Assembly (NCBI RefSeq): GCF_900111255.1
Contig: NZ_FOGP01000001.1
Location: 222,894 to 286,893, forward strand
Origin: Parafannyhessea umbonata
GTDB taxonomy: Bacteria; Actinomycetota; Coriobacteriia; Coriobacteriales; Atopobiaceae
Reading direction: 5' to 3'
Length of the DNA: 64,000 nt
Below are positions 50,513 through 59,385 of the stretch, piece after piece. Position 1 is the first letter of the stretch, and every line of letters begins with the position of its first letter. Below the pieces are notes generated by a model. That model had not been told where the DNA came from and made no database searches. It saw only the letters and a program-made list of their open reading frames with translations. Position numbers and translations under genes: made by a program.

Positions 50513-52180
50513 CTAGCGCCTGAAGAGGTCGCGCGCCTTGCGGGGAAGCGACGTGATGGCGCGGCCGATCCGGAAGGACGACGACTCGCGGATCATCTCT
50601 ATCTCGCTCTTGCGAGGCACCATCAGCTCGTCGGGTCGGACGTCGAGCGCGTCCTCGACCCGGATGGGGAGGTCGACCGCGATGGGTCTGGCCTCGGGCG
50701 CCTCGTGTACGGCGTCGCCGGTCGGCCCCGGCTCGGGCCGCCTCGAGCCCATTCCTCGCTCGCAGTGCGCGAAGAGCTGCTCGCGCCCGTTCACGACGCC
50801 GTAGGCGTGGATCTGGTACCTGCCCAGCTGGGCGCCGTAGTAGCCCTCGAGGTCGAGCACGCCCTGGATGAGCCTCTCTCCCGTGTGGTGCAGCGGGAAG
50901 TCACGCATGTCCGACTGGTCGGCGGCGTGCCACACCAGCGCGTGCGGGCTCTCGACGCCCGACAGGTCGTCGGGGAGCTCGATCGAGAGCCTGACCAGGG
51001 GACCCTCGACGACGGGCGCCTTGTACTGCGCCTCGATGGATGCGGCACACAGGTCGTGGAAGACGGCCCGGGCCTCGTCGGATGCGGTGACGGCGGCTCT
51101 GTTGTAGAGGCGGGCGGGCGTCGCCTTGTGCGCATCGCCTCCCAAGACGATGTCCTCGAGCGCCTCTGCGAAGGCCGCGGTCTCGAGCTCGATGGGAAGC
51201 TTTGCCATGGCCTCGCTCGCGCGCGCCGACATGGAGCTCGCGGCCTTCGCGTCGTCGAGCAGGCTCAGGGCGGCGGTGGCGAGGGCCTCCGGCGTGGGCT
51301 CGGCGAGCAGCATGCACGAGTCGGGATAGTCGTAGAGGTTGTTCTGCTCGTAGACGTCGATCACGGGCAGGCCTGCCGCCATCATCTCGAAGGGCACGCG
51401 CGAGGGGTTCGAACCGCTGATGCTGATTCCGACGGAGCACCTGTTGTAGAGCTCGTTGCACTGCTCCTTCGTGAGCAGGCCCAGGTTGGTCGCCGTGACG
51501 TCCTGGGGCGCCAGCGACTGCGAGCCGTACAGGTAGACGCGGACGCTTGGGTCCATGCGGTTGATGATGCGCACGGTGTCCAGGATGATGCCCGCGCAGC
51601 GGCGCGGCTTTCCCGGCTGGTAGATCATGCAGACGGCCCTCTCGCGCCTCGCCGCGCCCCTGGCAGCGTCCGTGCCAAGCCGGTGGTAGATGGACGCGTC
51701 CGCGCAGAAGGGGGTCACGCGGGCATCGGAGGAGAACTCTTCGTGGAGCCTGCTTGCCAGCCAGTTGCCAATGGTGATGGGCTCGAGTCCCAGCTTGTAG
51801 CTGGCAATCGCGTTGATCCGCTCTTCTCCCGCGGGGTAGAACCAGGGCTCGAAGTCCTGCACGAAGTAGCACTTGTGGGCGCAGTCGGACTGCTCGACGT
51901 ATCGAGCCGTGGGGCTCATGGTGGCGATGGCGACGTCGAAGCCTCCCTCGATTTGGGGGAAGGGGTGAAAGGTAACGTTCTCGCAGCCGTAGCCCTCCGC
52001 GATGGTGGCGAGCTCGCCTGCCGTCTTCTCGTAGGGAGGCTGCATCACGAACACCTCGCTTCGGGCGCCGAGCTCCTGCAAGTGCATGATGTGGCGGAAG
52101 ATCGTCTGGAGTCCCCCGGAACCGGGCACGATGGCCGGCAACACCCATGCGATCGAGCTGTTGGCAAGTGAGGTCTTCAT
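50513..52180 (-). CDS. WsaF-like glycosyltransferase with C-terminal GBS Bsp-like domain
   Basis: Glycosyltransferase of 555 aa. The first 370 residues resemble WsaF-type GT4 rhamnosyltransferases (GSGGLQTIFRHIMHLQELG, CYFVQDFEPWFYPAGEE, and the nucleotide-sugar region NPSRVPFEMMAAGLPVIDV). Residues about 420-500 look like a GBS Bsp-like domain (HALVWHAADQSDM, then GRYQIHAYGVVNGREQLF), usually found on cell-surface proteins. Likely builds a cell-wall glycopolymer. GGGAGACGC precedes the ATG. The pyruvyltransferase-like gene lies 66 bases upstream on the same strand. Confidence 0.85.
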   Translation of the reverse strand: MKTSLANSSIAWVLPAIVPGSGGLQTIFRHIMHLQELGARSEVFVMQPPYEKTAGELATIAEGYGCENVTFHPFPQIEGGFDVAIATMSPTARYVEQSDCAHKCYFVQDFEPWFYPAGEERINAIASYKLGLEPITIGNWLASRLHEEFSSDARVTPFCADASIYHRLGTDAARGAARRERAVCMIYQPGKPRRCAGIILDTVRIINRMDPSVRVYLYGSQSLAPQDVTATNLGLLTKEQCNELYNRCSVGISISGSNPSRVPFEMMAAGLPVIDVYEQNNLYDYPDSCMLLAEPTPEALATAALSLLDDAKAASSMSARASEAMAKLPIELETAAFAEALEDIVLGGDAHKATPARLYNRAAVTASDEARAVFHDLCAASIEAQYKAPVVEGPLVRLSIELPDDLSGVESPHALVWHAADQSDMRDFPLHHTGERLIQGVLDLEGYYGAQLGRYQIHAYGVVNGREQLFAHCERGMGSRRPEPGPTGDAVHEAPEARPIAVDLPIRVEDALDVRPDELMVPRKSEIEMIRESSSFRIGRAITSLPRKARDLFRR

Positions 52181-52236
52181 AGCGCGTCTCCCGTCAGGTC
52201 GGCCGTCGCGCCCGTCGTGCCTCTGGCTGGGTGGGC

Positions 52237-52245
52237 GAGAAGTGC
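52237..52245 (+). repeat. copy of recurrent 9-mer GAGAAGTGC
   Basis: Read on the minus strand it lies one base behind the TAA stop of the pyruvyltransferase-like gene: GGCACTTCTCGCCC. Confidence 0.6.
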
Positions 52246-52246
52246 C

Positions 52247-53281
52247 TTACCTTCGACTCCATTGCGACTTCCACAGGTTAATCTCCTCCCAGGGCAGGGA
52301 GAGCTCCGTGGCATCGCTACCGTTGATCCAGCGTACCAGTTTATCGCCTGCGAGCTCGCTTCGCTCGATGACGGGCAAACCGGTGTCCCGGGCAATCGAG
52401 CGTGCGCGGTTGTCCACGTTCACGATGAGCGAGCGGTGGCCAAGGTTGAGGCTGCGGATGCCAGCGTGGAGGCGCGTGCCCACGTAGTCGACGTCGGGAT
52501 CTGCCAAGAAGGCGTTGAGCTCGTCGATGCTGGGCCCGATGAGCTGGTAGTCGCCCTTGTTGATGATGGGATCAAGGCAGAAGTCGATGTCATGGCTGCC
52601 CTGGACCCAGATGACGACGTGCTCGTACTCCTGCTTGAGCGTCTCGATCATGAGGAGGTCGCTCGTCGCGTCGGCACAGTAGTCCGTGACGGAGGTCAGC
52701 ACCGTCGAGGCCTTCTTGCGAGGAATGGTCGCGAGGTGCTCGGGCGTGAGCGTCCACATCGTGGGACAGGCCGTGTTGAGGACGTTGCGGACGCCGGCCT
52801 CCTCCAGCTTCTGCTTGGTGGTGGAATTGCGCACCGAGTGGTAGAGGCTCGGGTGGAGGACCGCCTTGTAGAAGAGCCTGCTGTACGCGTCGACTGGGTC
52901 GTCCAGGTCCTGGTTGTTCATGCCGACGCCCAGCAGGCACACGTTGCGGAGGCTCCTGAGCCTGTGGGGCAGCGCCCACTGGCGTTGGTCTCCCATGTGG
53001 GTGTAGAGGATGTTGGTGCCGCACAGGATGGGGATGCTGCCGCCCAGCGACTCGAGTTCGGGAGAGTAGTAGTGTGTGGCGACGTGTGCCGGCGTGGCGT
53101 CGGGGCTCAGTACCTCGGCCATGACCTGGCCACACGCCTCCATGATAATCTGGTCGCCGGAGTTCTCGCTTCCCATCTGCGTGTCGAGAAGGGCCACCTT
53201 GGGGATGTAGGGAGGCTTGGCCGCCGTCTTGACGGTTGCGGCCGCGGTCTTGAGCCAGTCGCGCCTGCTTGGCATGTTCAT
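52247..53281 (-). CDS. polysaccharide pyruvyltransferase family protein
   Basis: Protein of 344 aa with marks of the CsaB/WcaK-type pyruvyltransferase family: LLDTQMGSENSGDQIIMEACGQVM near the N-terminus, LLGVGMNN, VLTSVTDYCAD, and the C-terminal VDYVGTRLHAGIRSLNLGHRSLIVNVDNRA with the conserved RLHA. Such enzymes add ketal-pyruvate to wall polysaccharides. The start has weak ribosome sites; ATG 53275 with GGATG upstream is an alternative. It probably acts with the glycosyltransferase downstream. Confidence 0.85.
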   Translation of the reverse strand: MNMPSRRDWLKTAAATVKTAAKPPYIPKVALLDTQMGSENSGDQIIMEACGQVMAEVLSPDATPAHVATHYYSPELESLGGSIPILCGTNILYTHMGDQRQWALPHRLRSLRNVCLLGVGMNNQDLDDPVDAYSRLFYKAVLHPSLYHSVRNSTTKQKLEEAGVRNVLNTACPTMWTLTPEHLATIPRKKASTVLTSVTDYCADATSDLLMIETLKQEYEHVVIWVQGSHDIDFCLDPIINKGDYQLIGPSIDELNAFLADPDVDYVGTRLHAGIRSLNLGHRSLIVNVDNRARSIARDTGLPVIERSELAGDKLVRWINGSDATELSLPWEEINLWKSQWSRR

Positions 53282-53286
53282 CCAAT

Positions 53287-53328
53287 CAAAAGGCCAGCCG
53301 CGTCGCTTTTCGAGCTCCCGACGCGGCT
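53287..53328 (-). terminator. probable terminator after rlmKL
   Basis: AGCCGCGTCG (53296-53305) and CGACGCGGCT (53319-53328) pair perfectly. On the minus strand the stem is followed by GGCCTTTTG, so the T-run is offset by four bases. Confidence 0.55.
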
Positions 53329-53417
53329 TTCAGTTTGTTTTAGCAGGCAAATACGATACTAGTTTGAAGTTAGATGCGGCATGGCTTTGACGCCATTACA
53401 CAACTGTGACAGAGTCA

Positions 53418-55775
53418 CTATGCCGTGGCCTGGGCATCGCGGCCTGGCAGGAGAGTGCGACGGACGATGTAGGCGTGGTGCACCTTCGTATTGCGCGAGA
53501 AGTCCTCGGGAATGGTCTGCTGCGTGATGTCCTCCAGGCTGACGCCAACCTTCTGGAGCTTCTGCACGTCGGGCCTGAATCTCCTCAGGTTGCACGAGAA
53601 GATAGCGCAGCCGTTCCTGGTGAGCAGTCGCGAGATGCCGATGATGAGCTCGGCGTGGTCCCTCTGGACGTCCCAGGAGCCCTTGCGCATGCGGCTCGAG
53701 TTCGAGAAGGTCGGGACGTCGCAGAAGATGAGGTCCCAGCGGTTCTTGGTGCGGCGCTGCTCGCTCACCCAGCGGATGACGTCGGCCTGGACGTACTCGT
53801 GCGCGACGTCGCGGCCCTCGTTGACGAAGCCGTTGCGCTCCATGTTGCGCTTGGCCCACTCGAGGGAGGGACGGCTCATGTCGACGGTGGTGGTGTGCTT
53901 GGCGCCGCCGTCGGCCGCGTAGCAGGTGGCCGTGCCCGTGTAGGAGAACAGGTTGAGGAAGCGCTTCGAGCCCTGCGTCTGCTTCATCATCTCGCGCACG
54001 AGGCTGCGAGCCTCGCGATGGTCCAGGAATATGCCGCAGTCGTGGCGAAGCGAGAAGTTCACCTCGAAGGTGAGGCCGCCCTCGTCCACGAGGTGCGCGC
54101 CCGGCGCGAGCGGAACGAAGCCGGGCTTGCTTGCACGCCTGGCACGTCCCGGGCGCGCGTCGCGGGGGCACTTCTCTCCCGTGTTCGCCTTGGCCTCGCT
54201 GGCGTACTGGGAGCCGCCCTTGCCGTGCGTCCTGACGCGGACGAACACGTTCTGGGGCTCGACGCCGATGACGACGGGGGCGATTGCCAGGACGTCGAGC
54301 AGGCGCTCGCGGGCGAGGTTGGGGTCGACGTCCTTGGGGGCGGCGTACTCCGAGACGAGCAGCCAGCGGCCGCGCCCGTTGCGCGCCGGGATGAGCTCGG
54401 ATTCCTCGAAGAGGTCGATCGTCACGGCGTAGTCGGGCAGGTCGGTGTCGTAGATTCGATAGCAGCTGACGTCCTCGCGCTGCGCCCACTTGCGACGCTG
54501 GCGCCAGACCTTGGCGAGGCGGCGTGCGAACTGCTCGCTCGCGCCCACGAAGACGGGGATGTGCCGCTGGCGACCGTCCCTGTCGGCGACGTTGACCTGT
54601 TCGCGCGCGGGAGAGAGGCCCCTGCCGTCGTAGGTGCGGATGGTCGCGGGGTCCTGGCCGACGAAGACTGCCTCGGTGGCCTCGGGCACGCCGCCCAGCG
54701 CCGCGTCGATGGTCTGGTCTCGCGTGATGGCCACGATTGTGTCCGCGCCGCGAACGGCCGTCGAAGCGACGGCGAGGGCCGAGGCCTGCTGGGCGACCTC
54801 GTCCTGTGCCACCCACGAGAGGTCGCAGACCGCGAGGGTGCCCTTGCGGTGCTCGAGGCCGCGCGCGACGTCGGAGGGCGCGACGAGGCTCACATCCAGC
54901 CGCATGCCTGCGGCGCGAAGCTCCTGCCTGAGCGACGCCTCGGCTCCGGGCCTCGTCTCGCAGGCCAGGATTGTCAGCTTGCGGTCCTTCGACCTCTCCG
55001 CGCGCTCGCGCGCCTCGTCAAGAAGCGACTCCCACGCCTTCTGGTCGTGGCCGGCCCAGCCGTCGAATCCCCAGCGGGCGCGCAGCAGTCCGGGTGCGCG
55101 GTCGAGCGCTTGGGCAGCCGCCTCCACGAGGACGGTTCCCGCACCGGAGTAGGCGGCGGCGATGGTCGGGCTGTCGTGGCGGACGCTGCGGAACCAGCCA
55201 CCCGATGCCAGGAGGGCGGCCGCGTAGTCGGGGCGCAGCGGGGCGATGGGCGCCCTGCCCGAGCGCGCGGACTCGTATCCGCGGCGGAAGAGAGGCGCGC
55301 CGGAAAGGTCGATGCCCACGGTCGCGCGGTCGCGCGAGAGGCGTACGACGACGGAGACGTCTGGGCGCTCGGTGTTGACCATGGGGCGCGAGCCGCGTCT
55401 GGACATGAGGCGGTCTACGATCGCGTCCTTCGACTTGAGGGCGACGAACTGTGTGTTGCGCAGCTGGTCGTTGGTGCCGTGGGCGTCGATCGCGATGGTC
55501 GCGCCAAGAGAGACGTGGTCCTCCCACGCCATCTGGGAGAGGCCCTCGTAGAGCGCGTCGGCGTCCGACGCGTCGATACGGCCTATAACGAGGATGACGC
55601 GAGACGCCATGCGGGACCAGAGACAGGCGCGGTATGCGTCGGCAAGCTCTTCTCCGAAGCTCACCTGTCCGCGCAGGGGGCGGACGTGCGGGATGCCCAG
55701 GGCGGAGAGCTCGTCGGAAAGGATCTGCTCGAAGCCCTTGGGGCAGGTTGCAAAGAATTCCATCTTGTCAGTCAT
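53418..55775 (-). CDS. rlmKL: bifunctional 23S rRNA methyltransferase RlmKL-like
   Basis: Protein of 785 aa with the RlmKL layout: THUMP domain (about 40-160, following MEFFATCPKGFEQILSDELSALG), an RlmL-type methyltransferase, and a C-terminal RlmK half. In E. coli the first makes m2G2445, the second m7G2069. The RlmK half is well kept (RFLNLFSYTGTATCYAA, DLIFCDVPTFSNSSRM). The RlmL half keeps YSGAGTVLVEAA but at the place of the catalytic NPPYG motif reads CDLSWVA (about 317-323). So the N-terminal activity may be lost. AAAGGTG precedes the start at 55775. Confidence 0.87.
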   Translation of the reverse strand: MTDKMEFFATCPKGFEQILSDELSALGIPHVRPLRGQVSFGEELADAYRACLWSRMASRVILVIGRIDASDADALYEGLSQMAWEDHVSLGATIAIDAHGTNDQLRNTQFVALKSKDAIVDRLMSRRGSRPMVNTERPDVSVVVRLSRDRATVGIDLSGAPLFRRGYESARSGRAPIAPLRPDYAAALLASGGWFRSVRHDSPTIAAAYSGAGTVLVEAAAQALDRAPGLLRARWGFDGWAGHDQKAWESLLDEARERAERSKDRKLTILACETRPGAEASLRQELRAAGMRLDVSLVAPSDVARGLEHRKGTLAVCDLSWVAQDEVAQQASALAVASTAVRGADTIVAITRDQTIDAALGGVPEATEAVFVGQDPATIRTYDGRGLSPAREQVNVADRDGRQRHIPVFVGASEQFARRLAKVWRQRRKWAQREDVSCYRIYDTDLPDYAVTIDLFEESELIPARNGRGRWLLVSEYAAPKDVDPNLARERLLDVLAIAPVVIGVEPQNVFVRVRTHGKGGSQYASEAKANTGEKCPRDARPGRARRASKPGFVPLAPGAHLVDEGGLTFEVNFSLRHDCGIFLDHREARSLVREMMKQTQGSKRFLNLFSYTGTATCYAADGGAKHTTTVDMSRPSLEWAKRNMERNGFVNEGRDVAHEYVQADVIRWVSEQRRTKNRWDLIFCDVPTFSNSSRMRKGSWDVQRDHAELIIGISRLLTRNGCAIFSCNLRRFRPDVQKLQKVGVSLEDITQQTIPEDFSRNTKVHHAYIVRRTLLPGRDAQATA

Positions 55776-56053
55776 CGGGACACCTTTCGCCCGTCGAGGC
55801 CGCAGCGCGGCAATCCAATGTTTAACCATCATATCGCCCGGCATGGCTCGTACCGTCATGCGTGCCCAGGCTGCCGTTTCTTCCCATAACTCTCTGGTGC
55901 GAAATTGCAAGCGTTTTTCCGCGAGATGTCACATGTTCAATTGTGTCAAGCAATTGGGCGAGCGAGGTCGCCTGTCGCCTGGGCGCGGGGGTATTATCTA
56001 TAAACACGCGAACGGGCGGTCCGGCCGCCTTAGTCAATGTAGGGAGTAGATTC

Positions 56054-57778
56054 ATGAACGAGGAAACTGAGGCCAGAGTCCAGCTGTGGAAGGAAAACGT
56101 AAGCGAGACGGACCTCAAGGCAGAGCTCGACGCTCTTATTGAATCTGGCGACGAGGAGAAGCTCAACGACGCCTTCTATCGCGACCTCGCCTTCGGCACC
56201 GCCGGCCTTCGCGGCGTCCTGGGCGTCGGCACCAACCGCATGAACGTCTACGTCGTGGCCCAGGCCACCCAGGGCGTGGCCGACTACCTGAACGCCCACT
56301 ACGAGAACCCCTCGCTTGCACTCGCACGCGACTCGCGCCTGAAGGGCGAGGACTTCCAGAAGGTCGCCGCCGGCGTGCTCGCCGCCAACGGCATCCACGT
56401 CTACGTGTACCCGCGCATCGAGCCGGTCCCCACGCTCTCGTTCGCCGTCCGTCACCTGGGCACCTCCGCCGGCATCGTCCTGACGGCCTCCCACAACCCC
56501 GCCCAGTACAACGGCTACAAGGTCTACAACGACAACGGCGGCCAGATCACCGACGAGGCCGCTGCCGAGATTTCGAAGAACATCGCCGGCGTCGCCACCT
56601 TCGGCGGCGTGAAGATGATGGACTTCGACGAGGGCCTGCAGAAGGGCCTGATCGAGTGGACGCCCGAGGAGGTCCTGGACTCGTTCATCGAGAACGTCAA
56701 GAAGGTCTCCGTCCCCGGCTTCAAGGCCGACCCGTCCTACTCCGTCGTGTACACCCCGCTCAACGGCACGGGCATGGAGTGCGTCACGCGCATCCTGAAG
56801 GAGGTCGGCGTCGAGAACGTCTCGGTCGTCGAGGAGCAGAGGGACCCGGACGGCAACTTCCCCACGTGCAAGTACCCCAACCCCGAGTTCCGCGAGGCGC
56901 TCCAGCTTGCGCTTGACCTTGCGGAGAAGGTCAAGCCCAGCCTGGTCGTGGCCACTGACCCCGACGCGGACCGCATGGGCACGGCGATTCCCCACGACGG
57001 CGAGTACAAGCTGCTCTCCGGCAACGAGATGGGCGTGCTCCTGATGAACTGGCTCGCCGAGATGGCCGCGGCCAACGGCGAGGACGTCGCCCGCAAGGTC
57101 GCCGTCACCACCATCGTCTCGTCTGCCATGCCCGACGCGCTTGCGAGCGACAAGGGCTTCGAGCTCCGTCGCGTCCTGACGGGCTTCAAGTACATCGGCG
57201 ACCAGATTGACCAGCTCAAGGCCGAGGGCGAGGAGGACCGCTACCTGATGGGCTTCGAGGAGTCCTACGGCTACCTCATCGGTACCCACGCGCGCGACAA
57301 GGACGCCATCGTCGCGGTCGAGATGTGCGTCGAGATGGCAGCGCACTACGCCGCCCAGGGCAAGGACCTCTACGAGGCCATGGAGGACCTGTACCAGAAG
57401 TACGGCTATTACCTCAACGGCACGGTCAACGCCCAGTTCCCGGGTGCCGCCGGCGCCGCCCACATGGCCGAGATCATGGACGGCCTCCGCAGCAACCCGC
57501 CCCAGGAGATCGCGGGCTACAAGGTCGTCGGCATGACCGACTACGCAACCGCCCCCGAGATGCCGCGCCTCTCCGGCCTGCAGAAGGAGCCCGCTCAGGC
57601 GCTTCCTCCCGCGAACGTCATCGAGTTCCGCCTCGAGGGCGACAACAAGGTCATCTTCCGCCCCTCCGGAACCGAGCCCAAGGTAAAGGCCTATCTCTTC
57701 TCCAAGGGTGCCACGCGCGCCGAGTCAGAGGCCGTCTGCGACAAGCTTCGCTCTGCCTCCGAGGCGCTCCTCAAGTAA
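56054..57778 (+). CDS. phosphoglucomutase/phosphomannomutase
   Basis: Alpha-D-phosphohexomutase of 574 aa, interconverting glucose-1- and glucose-6-phosphate (or mannose phosphates). FGTAGLRGVLGVGTNRMN at the N-terminus, phosphoserine loop TASHNPAQYNGYKVY, metal loop TDPDADRMG, sugar-binding GFEESYGYLIG and phosphate-binding RPSGTEPKVKAY are canonical for the longer PgcA-like group. AGGGAG precedes the ATG at 56054. It likely feeds UDP-glucose or GDP-sugar synthesis for wall polymers. A strong hairpin follows. Confidence 0.95.
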   Translation: MNEETEARVQLWKENVSETDLKAELDALIESGDEEKLNDAFYRDLAFGTAGLRGVLGVGTNRMNVYVVAQATQGVADYLNAHYENPSLALARDSRLKGEDFQKVAAGVLAANGIHVYVYPRIEPVPTLSFAVRHLGTSAGIVLTASHNPAQYNGYKVYNDNGGQITDEAAAEISKNIAGVATFGGVKMMDFDEGLQKGLIEWTPEEVLDSFIENVKKVSVPGFKADPSYSVVYTPLNGTGMECVTRILKEVGVENVSVVEEQRDPDGNFPTCKYPNPEFREALQLALDLAEKVKPSLVVATDPDADRMGTAIPHDGEYKLLSGNEMGVLLMNWLAEMAAANGEDVARKVAVTTIVSSAMPDALASDKGFELRRVLTGFKYIGDQIDQLKAEGEEDRYLMGFEESYGYLIGTHARDKDAIVAVEMCVEMAAHYAAQGKDLYEAMEDLYQKYGYYLNGTVNAQFPGAAGAAHMAEIMDGLRSNPPQEIAGYKVVGMTDYATAPEMPRLSGLQKEPAQALPPANVIEFRLEGDNKVIFRPSGTEPKVKAYLFSKGATRAESEAVCDKLRSASEALLK

Positions 57779-57811
57779 GGCAACGCAGGCATATGGCCGT
57801 TCAGGCAAGAA

Positions 57812-57852
57812 GAACCGCCGGTGCGAGAGAGTCGCACCGGCGGTTCATTTTT
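57812..57852. terminator. bidirectional terminator between pgm and C39-like genes
   Basis: A perfect 15-bp stem (57812-57826 with 57832-57846), loop GAGAG, is followed by ATTTTTG on + and TTCTT on the minus strand. Confidence 0.88.
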
Positions 57853-57884
57853 GCCGGTCTGGCCGCGTTGGGTAGGGAGAGGAG

Positions 57885-57893
57885 GAGAAGTGC
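57885..57893 (+). repeat. copy of recurrent 9-mer GAGAAGTGC
   Basis: Twelve bases downstream of the C39-like gene's stop when read on the minus strand (GAGCACTTCTCC). Confidence 0.6.
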
Positions 57894-57904
57894 TCTCCCT
57901 GCCG

Positions 57905-59110
57905 CTAGTCCGAGGTGCTCTCGGACGCGTCTCCCGAAGTGCTCGCGCCCTGAGAGTCGTCTGCAGAGTCCTGGGTTTCGCTCTGCGCCTGTCCGATGGC
58001 ATACATGATCGAGGAGTTTCCGCCCACGGTCCCCGCAGCCCAGGTGTGGGTCGAGGCGGAGCTGCTGTCCGGATCATAGAGCGTTATCGAGCCGTCGCCA
58101 TTGACGCCCACGATGACCGCCCAGTGGGCGTAGGGCGTGGTGAAGCCCGCATTGAGCTTGATGATGATCGGCGTGCCGTCCGCGAGGACGGTCGTGATGT
58201 TCTCTCCCGAGGACTTGTACTCACGGCAGGTGAGGCCCAGCTTGCCGGCCGCCGCCGCGAAGAACTCGTTTGCGCTGCCAGAGTCGTCCGAGGCGTAGTT
58301 GCCGTCGTTGGAGATCTCGATCAGCTTGGTTACCGTGAGGTCGCTCTTTCCGGTGAGGCCCATGTAGGCCATCAGCATCGAGGTGAGGCCTGATCCGTTC
58401 ACGCCCACGTTGCTGTTGCCGTAATCGAGGTGGCCCCAGCGCGCGTCCCAGTCGTAGAACTGCGGGTAGGCGCCCTTCTCGACGCTCTCTCCGAGCTCCT
58501 CTTCCTTCTTCTCGTGGTCGGGGACGCTCAGGACGAAGTCGAGGGCGTCAGGCTCGCGGAGGGCGAGCTCGGGAAGGCGCTCGTCCTTGTACTCGCCGGC
58601 CTGCTTGGCGAGCTTCTGGTACTTGTCTCCCTGGTCGAGCTTGGGCGTGAACTCGTTTGTCAGGCTCTCCGAGACGCCGGCGCTCACGCGAGAGTCGTAG
58701 GAGTTCACCTCCTCCTGGCTTTGCCCCTGGTTGTCGTCCTTGCGCGCGCAGCCGCGGGCACAGTTGGAGACGATCACGATCAGGAGGACGAGAAGGGCGA
58801 TGGCCCCTATGAGGAAGATCGCGCGTCTCTGGTCTATCCCATACTGGCCCAGGATGCCGCCATGCCTCCTGGCGCCGCGCCTGAGGTTGTAGCCGGTGTC
58901 ATGCCCGCTCAGGCTTCGGTAGTTGTGGTTGCTCTTGTAGCGGCTGGCGCGAAGGGGGTCCGCCCCCTGAGGATGTCCCGGTCGCTGGCCGTGATGGACT
59001 CCCCCCGAATGGATCTTGCCGCCCCCCGGGCCTCTTCGACCCCGACCATCGGGTCGCGCACCTCTGTGCTGCCTGGGGTCTCGACGTCTGTCGTCTGTGG
59101 GGTAGGGCAT
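57905..59110 (-). CDS. C39-like peptidase family membrane protein, Cys replaced by Ser
   Basis: Protein of 401 aa. A basic, Gly/Arg-rich cytoplasmic tail (1-100) leads to one membrane segment (RAIFLIGAIALLVLLIVIVSNCA) and an outer part. Residues about 215-385 match the C39-like peptidase fold: FYDWDARWGHLDYG, VGVNGSGLTSMLMAYMGLTG, AHWAVIVGVN (H329) and LYDPDS. The catalytic Cys of the family (GCGxTS) is Ser240 here. It ends in a Ser/Asp-rich tail. GAGGAG precedes the ATG at 59110. It may be a cell-wall associated binding protein or serine-type enzyme. Confidence 0.82.
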   Translation of the reverse strand: MPYPTDDRRRDPRQHRGARPDGRGRRGPGGGKIHSGGVHHGQRPGHPQGADPLRASRYKSNHNYRSLSGHDTGYNLRRGARRHGGILGQYGIDQRRAIFLIGAIALLVLLIVIVSNCARGCARKDDNQGQSQEEVNSYDSRVSAGVSESLTNEFTPKLDQGDKYQKLAKQAGEYKDERLPELALREPDALDFVLSVPDHEKKEEELGESVEKGAYPQFYDWDARWGHLDYGNSNVGVNGSGLTSMLMAYMGLTGKSDLTVTKLIEISNDGNYASDDSGSANEFFAAAAGKLGLTCREYKSSGENITTVLADGTPIIIKLNAGFTTPYAHWAVIVGVNGDGSITLYDPDSSSASTHTWAAGTVGGNSSIMYAIGQAQSETQDSADDSQGASTSGDASESTSD

Positions 59111-59286
59111 GTGATGCTCCTCAGTCTGGTGCATATATGCTTTGTGTGCTGAACGATCGTCCACTGCTGCCCATAGTAAGCCACTTCTGCCCTCGCTAGC
59201 TGGTGAAGTAGGGGAGCGGCCCCTCGGCCGTCCGGGCGCGATTTCGCCTTCTGGAAAACAGTTAATGTACCTTTAACCAATACTTG

Positions 59287-59315
59287 TTGACATATATCAA
59301 TAACTAACGTACTTT
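59287..59315 (+). promoter_or_regulatory. argR promoter with overlapping palindrome
   Basis: TTGACA (59287-59292), 17 bases, TACTTT (59310-59315), in an AT-rich stretch 70 bases upstream of argR. The -35 box lies in the palindrome TTGACATATATCAA (59287-59300), a possible operator. Confidence 0.6.
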
Positions 59316-59385
59316 TATACAGACCCACGGGATTTTGAAGAGTGCTCTTTCAGTTTTTCTAATTTGCAAGCTCTGGAGGCTGTAT

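Noticed and set aside
53406-55889. 827-codon open frame antisense to rlmKL
   Set aside because: Shadow of a clear methyltransferase gene.
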